Assembly: GCA_020746105.1 (NCBI GenBank)
Contig: CM036658.1
Span: forward strand, 10,896,689-10,960,688
DNA: 64,000 bases
Direction of reading: 5' to 3'
Source: Trogon surrucura
Taxonomy: Eukaryota > Chordata > Aves > Trogoniformes > Trogonidae
Shown: piece after piece, positions 48,667 through 59,623 of the stretch
Numbering within the stretch: the stretch's first letter is position 1
Layout of the letters: each line of letters starts with the position of its first letter
Position numbers and translations under genes: made by a program
The notes under the pieces: generated by a model
What the model saw: the letters and a program-made list of their open reading frames with translations, nothing else
Databases searched by the model: none
What the model was told of the DNA's origin: nothing

Positions 48667-50188
48667 AAGGTGTCCTGCTGGACCTCTTGCTTGTTAACAG
48701 AGAAGGACTTATGGATGATGTGATGGTTGGCAGCTGTCTTGACCACTGCAATCACAATATGATAGGGTTCCTAATTCTTGGAGGAGTAAGGGGAGCAGGG
48801 AGAGGGGTCAGCGGAGCTACCACTTTAGACTTCTAGAGGGCAGACTTCATCCTGCTTGGAAGCCTGGTTGACAGAGTCCCTTGGGAGGTGGTCCTGAAGG
48901 GCAAAGCTGTCTAGGAAGGCTGGGCATTCTTCAAGAAGAAGATCCTAAAGGCACAGGAACAGGCCACCCCCCTGTGCAGGATCATGAGCCAACAAGTAGG
49001 AAGACTGTCCTGGCTGAACAGGGAGTTTTTGCTGGAGCTCAGGAAAAAAAAAAAAAGGTTTACAACCTTCGGAGGAAGGGGCAGTCAGCTCCAGAGGACT
49101 ACAAGAGTGTCATGAGTTTATGAAGGGAGAAAATCAGAAGGGCCAAAGTCCAACTAGAACTTGTTTTGGCCACTGCATAAAAGACAATGAAAAATGTTTC
49201 TCTAAATACATTAACCACAAAAGGAGGGGTGAGGAGAATCTCCATGCTTTATTGGATGCAGGGGTAAACATAGTAGCAAAGAATGAGGCAAAAGCTATAG
49301 TACTTAATGCTTTCTTTATCTCAGTTTTTAATAGTAAGACCAGCTGTTCTCCAGGTAACCAACCACCCAAGCTGGAAGGCAGAGACGGGGAAAAGAATGA
49401 AGCTCCCGTAATCAAAGAGGAAAACGTTAACGACCCACTGCTCCACTTAGATGCACACAAGTCTATGGGGCTGGATGGGATCCACTCAGGGGTATTGAGA
49501 GATCAGACAGAAGTGCTCACCAAACCACTTTCCATGATTTATCAGCTCTCCTGGCTAACCAGGAGAAGGTCCCAATGGCTGGAAGGGGAATACGAGCTAC
49601 TGCAGGCCTGTCAATATATTCTTGGTGCTGGAGAAGCTGATTGGTCAAATCATCTAGAGTGCCATCGCATGGCACACACAAGACAACCAGGTGATCAGGC
49701 CCAGTCAGCATGGGTTTATGAGAGGCAGCTCTGCTTGACTAACCTGATCTCTTCCTATGACAAGGTGACCCACTTAGTAGAGGACAGAGAGGCTGTGGAT
49801 GTTGTCTATCTGGACTTCAGTAAAGCCTGTGACACCATGTCCCACAGCATTCTCGTGGAGTAACTGGCTAGTCGGAGCTTGGACAGGTGTACTCTTCTCT
49901 GTGTGAAGAACTGGCTGGATGGTTGGGCCCAAAAAGTGGTGATGAGTGGAATTAAATCAAGCTGGTGGCCAGTCACAACTAGTGTTCCCTGGGGCTCAGT
50001 ACTGGGAAGTTTAACATCTTTATCAGTGATCTGGACAAGGGGATCAAGTGCACCCCAGTAAGTTTGTAGAAGATACCAAACTGGTTAGAAGTGTTGTTCT
50101 GCTGGAGGGTAGGAAGGCTATGCAGAGGGATCAAGATAGTCTGGGTCGATGGGCTGGGGCCAACTGTATCATGTTGCAACAGGGCAAG
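48667..50188 (+). mobile_element. Host CR1, segment 3 (endonuclease end and RT)
   Basis: Resumes with GVLLDLLLVNREGLMDD and GSCLDHCNHNMIGF of the endonuclease. The linker and RT follow at 49120-49863: NEAKAIVLNAFFISVFNSK, LDAHKSMGLDGIHSGVLRDQ and [17 protein letters not shown]. The catalytic box is degenerate (KFVEDTKLV at about 50055). Frames are broken at about 49120, 49590 and 49863. It ends at 50188, where a short CR1 3' end is inserted. Confidence 0.9.
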
Positions 50189-50421
50189 TTTAGACTGGAC
50201 ATTAGGAAGAAATTCTTCACAGAAAGAGTGGTCAGACACTGCAACAGACTGCCTTGGGAGGTGGTTGAGTCACCATCCCTGGATGTGTTTAAGTGTCACT
50301 TAGATGTGGTGTTGGGTGATATGGTTTAGGGGTGAACTTGTAGTGTAGGATTAGTAGTTGGACTCGATGATCCCAAGGGTCTTTTCCAACCTGAACTGTT
50401 CTATGATTCTATGATTCTATG
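50189..50421 (+). mobile_element. Short CR1 3' end inserted in the host CR1
   Basis: 233-bp 5'-truncated CR1: [17 protein letters not shown] to the ORF2 end (LGDMV), 3' UTR, and ATTCTATG tails ending at 50421. AACAGGGCAAG (50178-50188) and AACAAGGCCAAG (50422-50433) look like a diverged target duplication. Taking the insert out restores the host's sequence [10 protein letters not shown] in the expected place. Confidence 0.87.
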
Positions 50422-51187
50422 AACAAGGCCAAGGTCTGGGCCCTGCACTTGTGTCACAACAACCCCCATCAGCTCTACAGGTTTGGGGAGGAGTGGCTGG
50501 AGAGCTGCCAGGAAGAGGACCTGGGGGTGTTGATGGACAGTGGCTGAACATGAGCCAGCAGAGTGCTCAGGTGGCCAAGAAGGCCAATGCCATCCTGGCC
50601 TGGATCAGGAGTGGTATTGCCAGCAGAAGCAGAGAGGTGATCATGCCCCTGTACTTGGCACTGGTGAGGCCATGCTTTGAATCCCGTGTTCACTTTTGGG
50701 CCTCTCATTCCAAGAAATACATTGAGGTACTGGAGCGTGTCCAGAGAAGGGCAGCAGAACTGGTGAAGGGTCTCAAGCACAGGTCTTATGTGGTGAGGTT
50801 GTGGGAACTGGGGTTGTTTAGTCTGCAAAAAAGGAGGCTGAGGGGAGACCCTGTTGCTCTCTACAATTACCTGAAAGGAGGCTTTTGCAAGATAGGTGTT
50901 GGCCTCTTTTCCCAAGTGTACAGGATGAGAGGAAATGGGCTTATTTCCTCTGTTGTGCTGGGGAAGGTTTAGGTTGGATATTAGGAAAAATTTCTTCACG
51001 GAAAGGATTGTCAAGCATTGAAAAAGCTTCCTGGGGAAACGATGACGTCACCATCCCTGGAGGTATTTTAAAAATGCGTAGATGTAATGCTTAGGGACAT
51101 GGTTTGCTGGTGGACCTGGCATTGCTAGGTTAATGATTGCACTCAATGATTTTAAAGGTCTTTTCCAACCAAAATGATTATTTGATT
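50422..51187 (+). mobile_element. Host CR1, segment 4 (RT end and 3' UTR)
   Basis: Completes the host CR1: [19 protein letters not shown], then 50451-50972 with [18 protein letters not shown] and [16 protein letters not shown], a frameshift, and the 3' UTR ending near AATGATTATTTGATTTTG at 51187. The tail is degenerate, unlike those of the elements nested inside it, which fits its greater age. Confidence 0.9.
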
Positions 51188-51260
51188 TTGTCTACTCCCC
51201 CTCTGCCTCATATGTTTGTGATCCGTACTACCATCTTCAGATAATTTTTCTCTGACAACT

Positions 51261-51662
51261 TGAAGAGGGGTCCCTTCGGAGAGCCGGCCAAGTTAACGAT
51301 CATCACACCAATATGGCTACAGATCGTCCTCCCTTTATTGCTCCGGACAGCTCAATATATACAGTTCAGCAGTGTCCCCGCGCCTGCCCCTTCACAGAGT
51401 TGGTCAGTTACAGGTTTACACGCGCCAGCGTTTTATTGGGCAGTGCCATTCCACTATGCAAGCGGCTATCACCCCCTCTTCTCCCCCCGGGGCCAGCACC
51501 TCCCGCCAAGCATCTCGCAAAGCTCTCACAAAACAGATAAAACCTCCTCCTCCCTGTGTTCCAAGGCAGCTTCAAGGACAGAGCCTCTGTTTAGGCCTAC
51601 GCTGGGTTGTCCACACTTTTAAAGTTATACCGCACCTCTGCTCCACAAGAAATTCCTCTACA
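51261..51662 (-). mobile_element. 3' LTR of young ERVK-like element (402 bp)
   Basis: TGAAGAGGGG...CTCTACA on the + strand. It is identical to the copy at 53462-53863 except at one base (CCTACGCTG here, CCTAAGCTG there). ACAACT at 51255-51260 and 53864-53869 is a 6-bp target duplication. On the minus strand it has TATATA near 51356-51361 and AATAAA at 51334-51339. The purine run AAAAAGAAAAAGGGGG just upstream in sense direction (about 51667-51682) is the polypurine tract and fixes the orientation. Confidence 0.96.
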
Positions 51663-51787
51663 TATCCCCCTTTTTCTTTTTGGACAACCCAGGCTTCATC
51701 CGCTAGCTTGCTTATCATTTTCTTGATTATATTTATCAAACAACTAAACATAACTAAGCCTATAACAATTAAAACTGCAATAACCAA
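51572..51787 (-). pseudogene. Retroviral env transmembrane-subunit remnant
   Basis: Frame on the minus strand whose first half is a hydrophobic helix (VIAVLIVIGLVMFSCLI), followed by a basic/acidic tail (KKMISKLADEAWVVQKEKGG) that runs over the polypurine tract into the LTR. This is the expected layout of the end of retroviral env: membrane anchor and cytoplasmic tail. Upstream, at about 51960-52125, a separate minus-strand stretch (ENVTVLNVTCCINMYPLCV) looks like a surface-subunit fragment with cysteines and a possible N-glycosylation site. The rest of env is gone, and what remains cannot make a functional envelope. Confidence 0.7.
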
Positions 51788-52812
51788 AAATGTCTTAACT
51801 AAACTCTTAATTCATCCTGTCAAAGTTCTCACACCCATCACCCTAAATCGTACTTTGATCCTTAATCACACACTTCTAACAAAGCAAAAGGCAGCTGGTT
51901 TCCCTGCCTTGCTTTTAGCTAAAGAAAGATCACTCTGCTGGTTAGTACATAAACCTTAACACCTACTATGTGGCTTTGATTACACAACCAATATAAGCTT
52001 CATTGTTAGTCACACAAAGAGGATACATATTAATACAACAGGTAACATTGAGAACAGTCACATTTTCCCATAATTGCTCTGCCATCAGCCGTAAGCATCT
52101 TCTGCCAGTCCAATCCATATCGTCGTTGGTAATCAGTACCTCAGGGTCCCATCACGTCACTGGGCGAAACAAGGGGTTCAACAGGCAGTCCCAGTGCACA
52201 GTCGTGTTGCTGCTGCGCTGCTGAAGTGACAGGATGCTGCACAGCCGCATCATGCAGGATCATGCGGTTCCCAGGTCCCTTGTCCGTTATTAATAATAAC
52301 AGGACACGCAATCGAACTGGCTGCTTCCCAATCTCCCTCTGTTGTAGCGTCTCTGATGACACCGCTCCATCGCTATTGCAAAGGATCCTTTATGGTTCAA
52401 GCTTGAAAATCAGGCTTGAGTGAGGGAGCTGATGGTAATGGGGGAGCTGAACTGGTTTAAGGGTTTCTTCTATTTCTTGCTGTCTAGTTGATAATTCAGC
52501 GAGTTTGTTCAGCATCTCTTTCAGGGGTTCATCCTGATCTTCCTTCTTCCCCTCCCCCTTTTTATTTTTTTTTTTTTATTTTCTTATTAGCTCAAGTATT
52601 ACTTCAATCACGCTGTTATCACACAGGGAGAGCAGAATTTCCCATGTCTGTTTTGATCGTACTCTCCCGTTCACTCCCATGCACATCTGGTGTACAAGAA
52701 GCGTCTTATCTTCATTCTCACGGACAAGCTCTCAACATGAGCTGTACCTGGCTGGTCAGGGTCTCTTTTCATAATTAGCAAGCAAGAGTTATGCACTTGT
52801 TCAGAAAAGAGC

Positions 52813-52859
52813 TCAGCTCAAGGACAAAAGTCTTAATTCGGCAATGCAGTGCAGTTTCT

Positions 52860-52900
<41 letters not shown>

Positions 52901-53265
52901 CTTCCACCCAGTCGGGTCGAGCAGGGAGTTTCTTCCTTTGCCTTTTTCCTTTCCTGCCCTCCCCCCAACGCTTTGATCGCTGCCGCAGCAACTTTCTTTT
53001 CTGCTTGCATGATTTCTAGAGTGCGTATTACGGTTTTCCAAACTGTTCCTAGTTCTTTTGCTTCCTTTCCTTCTTTTCCTCCCTCTAGAGTACAGTCCCA
53101 CAAAAAGTCTCCTACTTCACGCCATTCCGTGGAACTAAAGATTAATGGCGGGTCGTCCATTTTCTCCCGTTTCCGAGCCCATGGGGCTAATACGTCTCGC
53201 TCCTTTACTTTTTCTCCTCTCTTAGAGAGTATACTAAGGAGGCGAGTTGCCGCATCCGTTTCCAT
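52813..53265 (-). pseudogene. Retroviral gag matrix remnant
   Basis: Starts METDAATRLLSIL at 53265, about 175 bp after the primer-binding site. Helical matrix-like sequence follows (VLAPWARKREKMDDPPL, STEWREVGDFLWDC), a typical betaretrovirus-like matrix layout. A lysine run encoded by the 39-base poly-A then interrupts it, and the frame ends soon after. It is truncated; capsid and nucleocapsid are missing. Confidence 0.75.
52862..52900. repeat. 39-base poly-T (poly-A in ERV sense)
   Basis: Uninterrupted T run inside the gag remnant. Its length will vary among individuals or by sequencing error, and it decides the downstream frame. Confidence 0.95.
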
Positions 53266-53440
53266 CGCGGTCTTACCTTGGCAGGGGCTTGATCAGCCAC
53301 TCAAGCTCTGGTCTCCGGTGCCCTTTTGGTCACACTCGGAACTCTCCTGCCTCCAGCTCTCCGGCTCCCAAATCGGCTCACGTCCGATGCTTCGGAGTCT
53401 TCCCACATTTAAGCAATCCACATTTAAGCGTCCATAGAGG

Positions 53441-53459
53441 GTCCCTTGTTCAGGCGCCA
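53441..53459 (-). other. Primer-binding site, tRNA-Lys-like
   Basis: On the minus strand TGGCGCCTGAACAAGGGAC starts two bases inside the LTR. It is close to the tRNA-Lys type of site, with one substitution and one extra A. Confidence 0.8.
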
Positions 53460-53461
53460 GA

Positions 53462-53863
53462 TGAAGAGGGGTCCCTTCGGAGAGCCGGCCAAGTTAACGA
53501 TCATCACACCAATATGGCTACAGATCGTCCTCCCTTTATTGCTCCGGACAGCTCAATATATACAGTTCAGCAGTGTCCCCGCGCCTGCCCCTTCACAGAG
53601 TTGGTCAGTTACAGGTTTACACGCGCCAGCGTTTTATTGGGCAGTGCCATTCCACTATGCAAGCGGCTATCACCCCCTCTTCTCCCCCCGGGGCCAGCAC
53701 CTCCCGCCAAGCATCTCGCAAAGCTCTCACAAAACAGATAAAACCTCCTCCTCCCTGTGTTCCAAGGCAGCTTCAAGGACAGAGCCTCTGTTTAGGCCTA
53801 AGCTGGGTTGTCCACACTTTTAAAGTTATACCGCACCTCTGCTCCACAAGAAATTCCTCTACA
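53462..53863 (-). mobile_element. 5' LTR of young ERVK-like element (402 bp)
   Basis: Partner of the LTR at 51261-51662, one base different. In sense direction it precedes the primer-binding site and gag. The second copy of the target duplication ACAACT follows at 53864-53869. Open frames on the + strand through both copies are shadows. Confidence 0.96.
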
Positions 53864-53869
53864 ACAACT

Positions 53870-55599
53870 TTCACGCTTTTCTACGTCTTCACCTTCTCTT
53901 TTTTGTCTGTCATCTACGTTAGCACTTCTCTTGGCTTGTTTCTGATTGTGCCACAACATTCCAGAACAAAATTTTTATTTATTGTACTTTACATATGTAT
54001 CCAATTGAAAACAAAAGGAAAATACGCCTATTTGGAGGGAGCAAGTTGAATGTAAGAGAAACTTCCCAGAAGGCTATGTATTTTAAGCTAAAAGTACTGC
54101 TTGTACACTTGCTGCTGGCAATAGCATTGGGTACGACTCCATTAAAGGAAAAAAAAAAAGAATATTTTTGATAGGCTTTTCTGTGAGCACCATTAAGGTG
54201 GTAGAACTTACCAGACTATAGTCTGTGTTGCAGAAGTTGTATTGCCTTAATTAACCTGACGGAGGAAAGGATGTTTTATATCTAAATGTACTTGTGATCA
54301 TATTGAAAGGGGATAGTGTAGCTGTTTCAGAGTTTTTCACCTCTCTTCAAGCTGAAATCCATGTGTTCACATTTCATTCACACACCATGCCAGTTCCTCA
54401 GCCTCTATTACCAATGTTGCTGGAGTGGCAGAACTTTGTAATGCAGGCTCACCCAAACAGTTACTGCACTACAGTAACTTGGTCACTTCTGTTCCTCTGC
54501 AGTTGTTCAGGAATAAGATTAGTCCCTGTTGTTAATCATAAAGCTATTCATACAGTCTTGAGTTAGCTTTCAACTTAAAAGCAGTCTCAAAATGCCTTGA
54601 TTATTTAAATTTGCTAGGAGGGGAAGATTGTAACTGTGAATGCTAGAAATATTTACAATTGTAAATTACACTAGAAAAGCTTTTAAGTCCCACATTGTAA
54701 CTCAGTGGTCTTCAAGGTCCTGGGTATGTCCTTGACTGTATTTTGTGTCTTCTCTTTGTTGGTACTGTGTATAAGCCCTGACTGGAGAGCTAGTCTGTTG
54801 TATGCCAGGCTCTGAGGAAAAGAAAATTGTGTGAAGTCTGAAATGATATGTCATTTAACTAAGAGGAGGTAGGTGAATGACAGTCAGATGGATGGAGAAA
54901 AAAATATAAACTAATGACACCTTTGATTTTTTTGTCAAATTAATTAAATGTATCAAGTGAAAATATTCTCAATGGTGAGAAAAGGGATGAGATTTTAACT
55001 TGGACAGAAAGAGACAGATGTAGACCAGGCAATCTGATTATCAATGCAGCATCATAGTAGTGACACTTGCAATTAAAATTGGCTAGAGAAGGAGCAGAAA
55101 AGAGGATAGGGAAATTCAGAAGATAGGCAGGAGTTTCTTTTAATCTTTCCTGAAAAAGGAAAAGGGGCTTCTGCCAACTGGCTTTTCTTTCAGGCACATG
55201 CGTTTAGTTTCCCTGCGTACTGGTTATGGTTAAACAGAACCAATTCTGTTCAGTGATTTTACTTCTCTACTCATCTAAGTCACCGTACTTTCTGAAGTTA
55301 ACAGCATATTTCTGCAGACAGTGTCTGCTACTAAAGTGATCATGCCTGATGTTTATGGTTACTGCCGGGGACTGGTATGCAGAAAGGCTCTTGCTTACAC
55401 TTGCTCCTGTAGAAACCAAGGTCACTGCTAAATCTTGTGTAACACGTTGGAGGTGCCAGGAAGTAAAAGAGATTACAAGAAAGGAAAAGATTGCACCTCT
55501 GGGGAGGGACAGACAGGACAGGTGACCAATGAGTGTATTCCATTCAGTACAAAACTGAGGGATCGTGGTAGGTTAAGCTTTCATCTTCTATGGCCGCAA
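53870..55599. other. Intergenic, nothing recognised
   Basis: AT-rich, short random frames only. Confidence 0.45.
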
Positions 55600-55949
55600 G
55601 GAGGACTCTGTGTGTCTTTCTGCCCTCAAATCCAGTCCCTGAGTTCCTGGATCCACCTCCTGTATCCAGTTTCCCCATCTGCCACTGAGCCTGGGGCTTG
55701 CCTGGTGCCGCCTGGTCTGCACCATCAGTGGGGATTGCTACTGGGGCACGGGACGAGGGCTCAATATCAGTTTTGCACATATTTAATTGTTTCCTTTCTT
55801 ATTATTGTTTTGTTAAAGCTGTTTTAATTTTCTTTTTCAATCTGTAAGTCTCTCTGTCTTATTCCTTTTCCTCTTCCCATTTGGAAAGGAAGAGGAATCA
55901 GAGAGTATCTGTCATTCTTTTAACGACTGGCCCAGCTCTAACCCTTGAC
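55600..55949 (+). mobile_element. ERVL-type LTR fragment
   Basis: The 3' two thirds of an avian ERVL-type LTR: TTTCCCCATCTGCCACTGAG, then the GCACATATTTAATTGTTTCC stretch, a T-rich part, CCATTTGGAAAGGAAGAGG, and an end near CCCTTGACA at 55949. I recognise the motif order from common avian LTRs. The start was not found and no target duplication is evident. Confidence 0.65.
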
Positions 55950-56667
55950 ACCCTGGGAGACTTTGCGCCTGTGAGTAGCCAAGTCCCTTCCTTTAGGTTT
56001 GTTTATTTGTGCTTAGCCTATCTGTCTCCTTTGGTTGTTTCAACACTGCAGAAGTAAAACACAAGAATGGCAAGTGCCAGAGATTTAGATCAGCAATCTC
56101 TTTGCATATGTGAAGTGAGATCCTCACAGAGGCTTGGTACATGGTGTTTCAACTATAGGATGATGAACGTACAAGTGTAAGTTGACCAGAAAATGATTAC
56201 ATACAGGAGAGGAACAACATTGCAGTCAATTCCTTAGCATAAGCGGGGTTTTAACAGTCTTTATCTTGTTTTGGTGGTATCTGTACAATGTAAGGACATG
56301 AAGTGTGTCCTGTCTTGCCTTCTCTAAATAACTAAACACATTCTTTTTCCACAGTTCTTTTTATGGTTCACTTTGTTGCTTTTGTTGTTCTGGGTCCTTA
56401 CCTGGTTAATCCTCGGTAGTGAAATTAACTATATTTCTCTTTTCCAGTAAAACCTAAAATTTCTGTTCCCTCATCATTAGGTAAGTAATTTTTTCCCAGC
56501 CCTTCCACTTTGTTTATTCAGTTCTGGACATCTACTAGTTGTCAGAGGTGATGAATTTCCTTAAGGTACTGTAAAACTGATGGCCATTATTTTTCAAAAG
56601 CAACTGTGAAGCAACAGATATGTTTTCTAATCACCATGTCATAACCACAACAATATTAGAAAAAAAT
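55950..56667. other. Intergenic, nothing recognised
   Basis: No feature seen. Confidence 0.4.
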
Positions 56668-56887
56668 ATTAAAAAATATTAGAAAAAACTTTTTCACTGT
56701 GAGGGTGACAGAGCACTGGCACAGGCTGCCCAGGGAGGTTGTGGAGTCTCCTTCTCTGGAGACATTCAAAACCCACCTGGACGCGTTCCTGTGTGATCTA
56801 CTGTAGGTGATCCTGCTCTGGCAGCGGGGCTGGACTAGATGATCTTTTGATGTCCCTTCCCACCCCTAATGTTCTGTGATTCTGTGA
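56668..56887 (+). mobile_element. Short CR1 3' end
   Basis: 220-bp 5'-truncated CR1. TTTTTCACTGTGAGGGTGAC, GCACAGGCTGCCCAGGGAGG and the end TGTTCTGTGATTCTGTG match the 3' parts of the elements ending at 31937 and 48666. It is the same subfamily. Confidence 0.94.
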
Positions 56888-57167
56888 AAAAGGAAATTCT
56901 ACTTCTACGTTTGAAACGTTTTTGCATTTACCTTACAGAAGACACTAAATGCTTTCAAATTTTTCTTTCATGTAATTTATACATTTTTTTTTCCCAGTAA
57001 TTAGCATATAAAGGCTGCAATGAGAATTGTGAGAAGGTACACATGCATATATATATGTGTATACTTCTTCCTCAAAAACTTTTTTAGAATACCACAGTTC
57101 CATTTCTGAGGCCAGGCACTTGAACAATGAAACCTTGATTTCTCCCTCCAAGCATGTGTGAAGAAGC

Positions 57168-58010
57168 TGTCTTGAGCCGCTTATACCTGATAGAGGTTAG
57201 GGTCAAGGTGATTCGTTTCGATCGCAAAGGTGAAATTAAGACACAAACGGTGTCAGATGTCACAAAAGTAAAACCCTTTATTGACTAACAACCACTGGAG
57301 AGCAATAGGAAAGAAAGATAAGGAAAAGGAAAAGTGAAGCAGTAAAACGTTTAGAATAGCAAGAAGTATAGCTACCACCACAGATCCAGCGACGTCTCGC
57401 AGGTCCGCCTGTTTCAATTCGGTGGGGAAGATCTCCAAAGAACAGCTGTTCACGGTGGCATTTTATAGTGTTCCAAGAGCCGCTTTGCTTATCCTCCGCC
57501 TGTTCAGCGCATGCGCGTGAGGGTCGTCAGGAGCGATCTTCACCCCCCCCAGCGTCGCCTCTGTCAGTGGGTCATGCAGAGGTGTCCGGAGGGCCCATTT
57601 TTGATAGACGTTTGGGCTTGCGGGGCAGCTGCCTTATCTGCAGTTACATCGGTGAGCTCACACACCAGTGGGCTTGCAAGACAACAGCTGTATCGGCAGT
57701 TGAGCCAGGCCCAGAAGTTGTTGTTCAGAACTTTGAGCCCCCTGGCTTATCAGGACTGGGCCCTGAAGTTGTCTTTATCAACAGTCAAGTCAAGTCGTGG
57801 GGCTTATCAGGGCTGGGCTCTGAAGTTGTTGTTTTAGAACTTATCAGAGATCCAAGCTTGTAACAGCAGCCTTGTCATTTAGGTTTTAACACAGTCTCTT
57901 CTTCACAGAGTCTTTCAGCAAGGATGAAACAAATATATCTTCATGGGGCATTTTAGCAAGTTTTAACACCAGCAAGGTTGAGGCAAAAGTTCTTAAAACA
58001 GTCTCTTACA
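57168..58010 (-). mobile_element. 3' LTR of an 843-bp-LTR element
   Basis: TGTCTTGAGCC...CTCTTACA. The target duplication GAAGC lies at 57163-57167 and 63209-63213. About 17 differences from the LTR at 62366-63208 (about 2%). On the minus strand TATAAAA is at 57461-57467 and AATAAA at 57278-57283, so sense is minus and U3 is at the right. The 131- and 108-codon + strand frames in both LTR copies are shadows. Confidence 0.96.
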
Positions 58011-58070
58011 TCCACTCCGTGGCTCAACTTTGCTGGCTTTAGGGTTGGTGTTCCATGGTGGCAGGAAAGG

Positions 58071-58112
58071 ATAGAGAGAGAGCGAGAGAGCGAGAGAGAG
58101 AGAGAAGAGCAG
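58071..58112. repeat. GA-rich simple repeat
   Basis: GAGA/GCGA units inside the LTR element near its 3' LTR. Confidence 0.9.
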
Positions 58113-58589
58113 GAGAGAAAAATATCTATGCAAACAAACAAACAATTTATTGATAATAAAATTCTTAACTCTAACATCATAATAGTAACTAGCAATTGTA
58201 CTACTCAATCATATTTTTAGCAAAATTTCCTGGTTCAAATTGAAGAACATGAAAAGTAACAGTCTTTTCGTTTTTGCACTCCTCTGGTCCTGGACTCCGA
58301 TAACGCTGTCCTCCATCTTCTGTAACACAGTCCATTGATGTCGTCCATTTTCTTCAAATCGAACAGTCCTTTGTTCGTAACACCACGTGGCGCTCTTGCA
58401 AATGTCCGTTACAACTCTCAGTTCCAGGGCCACACTTTCGTTCTTCCCGCCCGAGTTTCATGATTTAAACGATGAACATACTTAACTAGAACCATATTAA
58501 TTATTTTGACATTGACCATATCAACAATTAACCATAATAATTTTGGTCTAAATGAACATAACAAAACTAAAACCTGTTCACAATCGAGG

Positions 58590-58790
58590 TTACAACTGTG
58601 TTTCTGGCATTGGGGGAAGAGAAGGGGGTTCTTGTCTATCAGAACAGTTGCAACAAAAACAACATTTATCACAAAATTCATAAAACTCATCACCGCATCG
58701 CCAAAGCACACATACGAAAACAACAAGAGCAAATGAAGCTGCCAAGGCCAAGACAACCATAAGGTGGCTGGCTACTACCTCTGCGTCCAT
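58590..58790 (-). CDS. 66-residue cysteine-rich single-pass membrane protein frame
   Basis: Intact short frame starting MDAEVVASHLMVV with a favourable start context (GGCAAGATGG). Residues about 9-30 form one hydrophobic helix (LMVVLALAASFALVVFVCV). A short tail follows with eight cysteines between residues 32 and 49, including CDKCCFCCNC, and a proline-rich end (PPSLPPMPETQL). The cysteine cluster right after a membrane helix suggests palmitoylation or metal binding (inference). The frame continues upstream without a stop to 58973, but family comparison is not possible and the internal ATG has the better context. It lies where env or an accessory gene would be in a retrovirus. I recognise no homologue; it may be chance. 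Confidence 0.35.
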   Translation of the reverse strand: MDAEVVASHLMVVLALAASFALVVFVCVLWRCGDEFYEFCDKCCFCCNCSDRQEPPSLPPMPETQL

Positions 58791-59623
58791 CTTGCCTCCT
58801 GCGAACTTGGCAATGCTACTCTGCTGTCGGGGTCGGGGTCTCCGTACACAGTGCCAAATGAGAGCCCCACACCCCCGCCCAGCACGCATGCGTGTTTCTT
58901 TTTTTTTTTCTTTTTCCTTCGCACATCTTCTATGAGGGTAGTTGCATTGGGAGTGGTAGAGCAGCACTCTCAATTAATTCAACATATCGCACACTTCACA
59001 TTCCTTCAGCAATATGTCCAATACTAGCTAATTCAGTAGTGTTGTCTTGGTCACCTGTTGAGCTTGTAAGCTTAATTCTCGAAAGCACAACTTGTCCAAT
59101 TTCTTAATACATATACTTGCCAAGTCAAATTTGTCGTTATTGGTTTTTTTGTTTTGTTTTGTTTTGTTTAGGGTTGTTTTTGTTTGGGGTTTGTTTTTTT
59201 TTTCACAAAACTATTTTATGCTGTATGAGTACATTGCCAGGAACGAGAAGACATCTTTGAAGCCAAAAAGCATCCACTGTCCCCAGGTATTCTGACATCA
59301 GAAGAGACAGTGAGTTCTCTTTGTCTTCCATGTGAGAATATACTAACTCAGGCATACTACAAACAAAAAGGTGAGAATATATTAACCCATCAGAACATTT
59401 ATATCAAACCAGTTGGAGCATCACTAAAAGTGACATGGCAATCACTATGAGATACAAACTTTGCACCTAACATTTTATATGCTATACTGTGATTTCAGCA
59501 CAGACAACTCATTTTTAGTGTGATGTAAACTAGCCAATAGTATCCAATGCAATTATGTTTGTCCCAGTTAGTACAATTTAGTATAATTTTTGTTAGTACA
59601 ATTTAATACAATTTTTAGCAAAA

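Larger units (their letters stand above)
51663..53461 (-). mobile_element. Internal region of the young ERVK-like element, largely deleted
   Basis: Only 1.8 kb lies between the LTRs. In sense direction (right to left): primer-binding site, leader, gag N-terminus, a poly-A tract, a further gag-like helical piece at about 52393-52540 (DQDEPLKEMLNKLAELS), env scraps and the polypurine tract. Protease, pol, most of gag and most of env are absent. It resembles a deletion derivative that could only have moved with proteins from another virus. Confidence 0.88.

Noticed and set aside
51260-51959. 120- and 195-codon + strand frames, repeated at 53446-54049
   Set aside because: Antisense readings through both copies of the 402-bp LTR.
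57468-57863. 131- and 108-codon + strand frames, repeated at 62666-63061
   Set aside because: Antisense readings of the 843-bp LTRs; present twice only because the LTR is.
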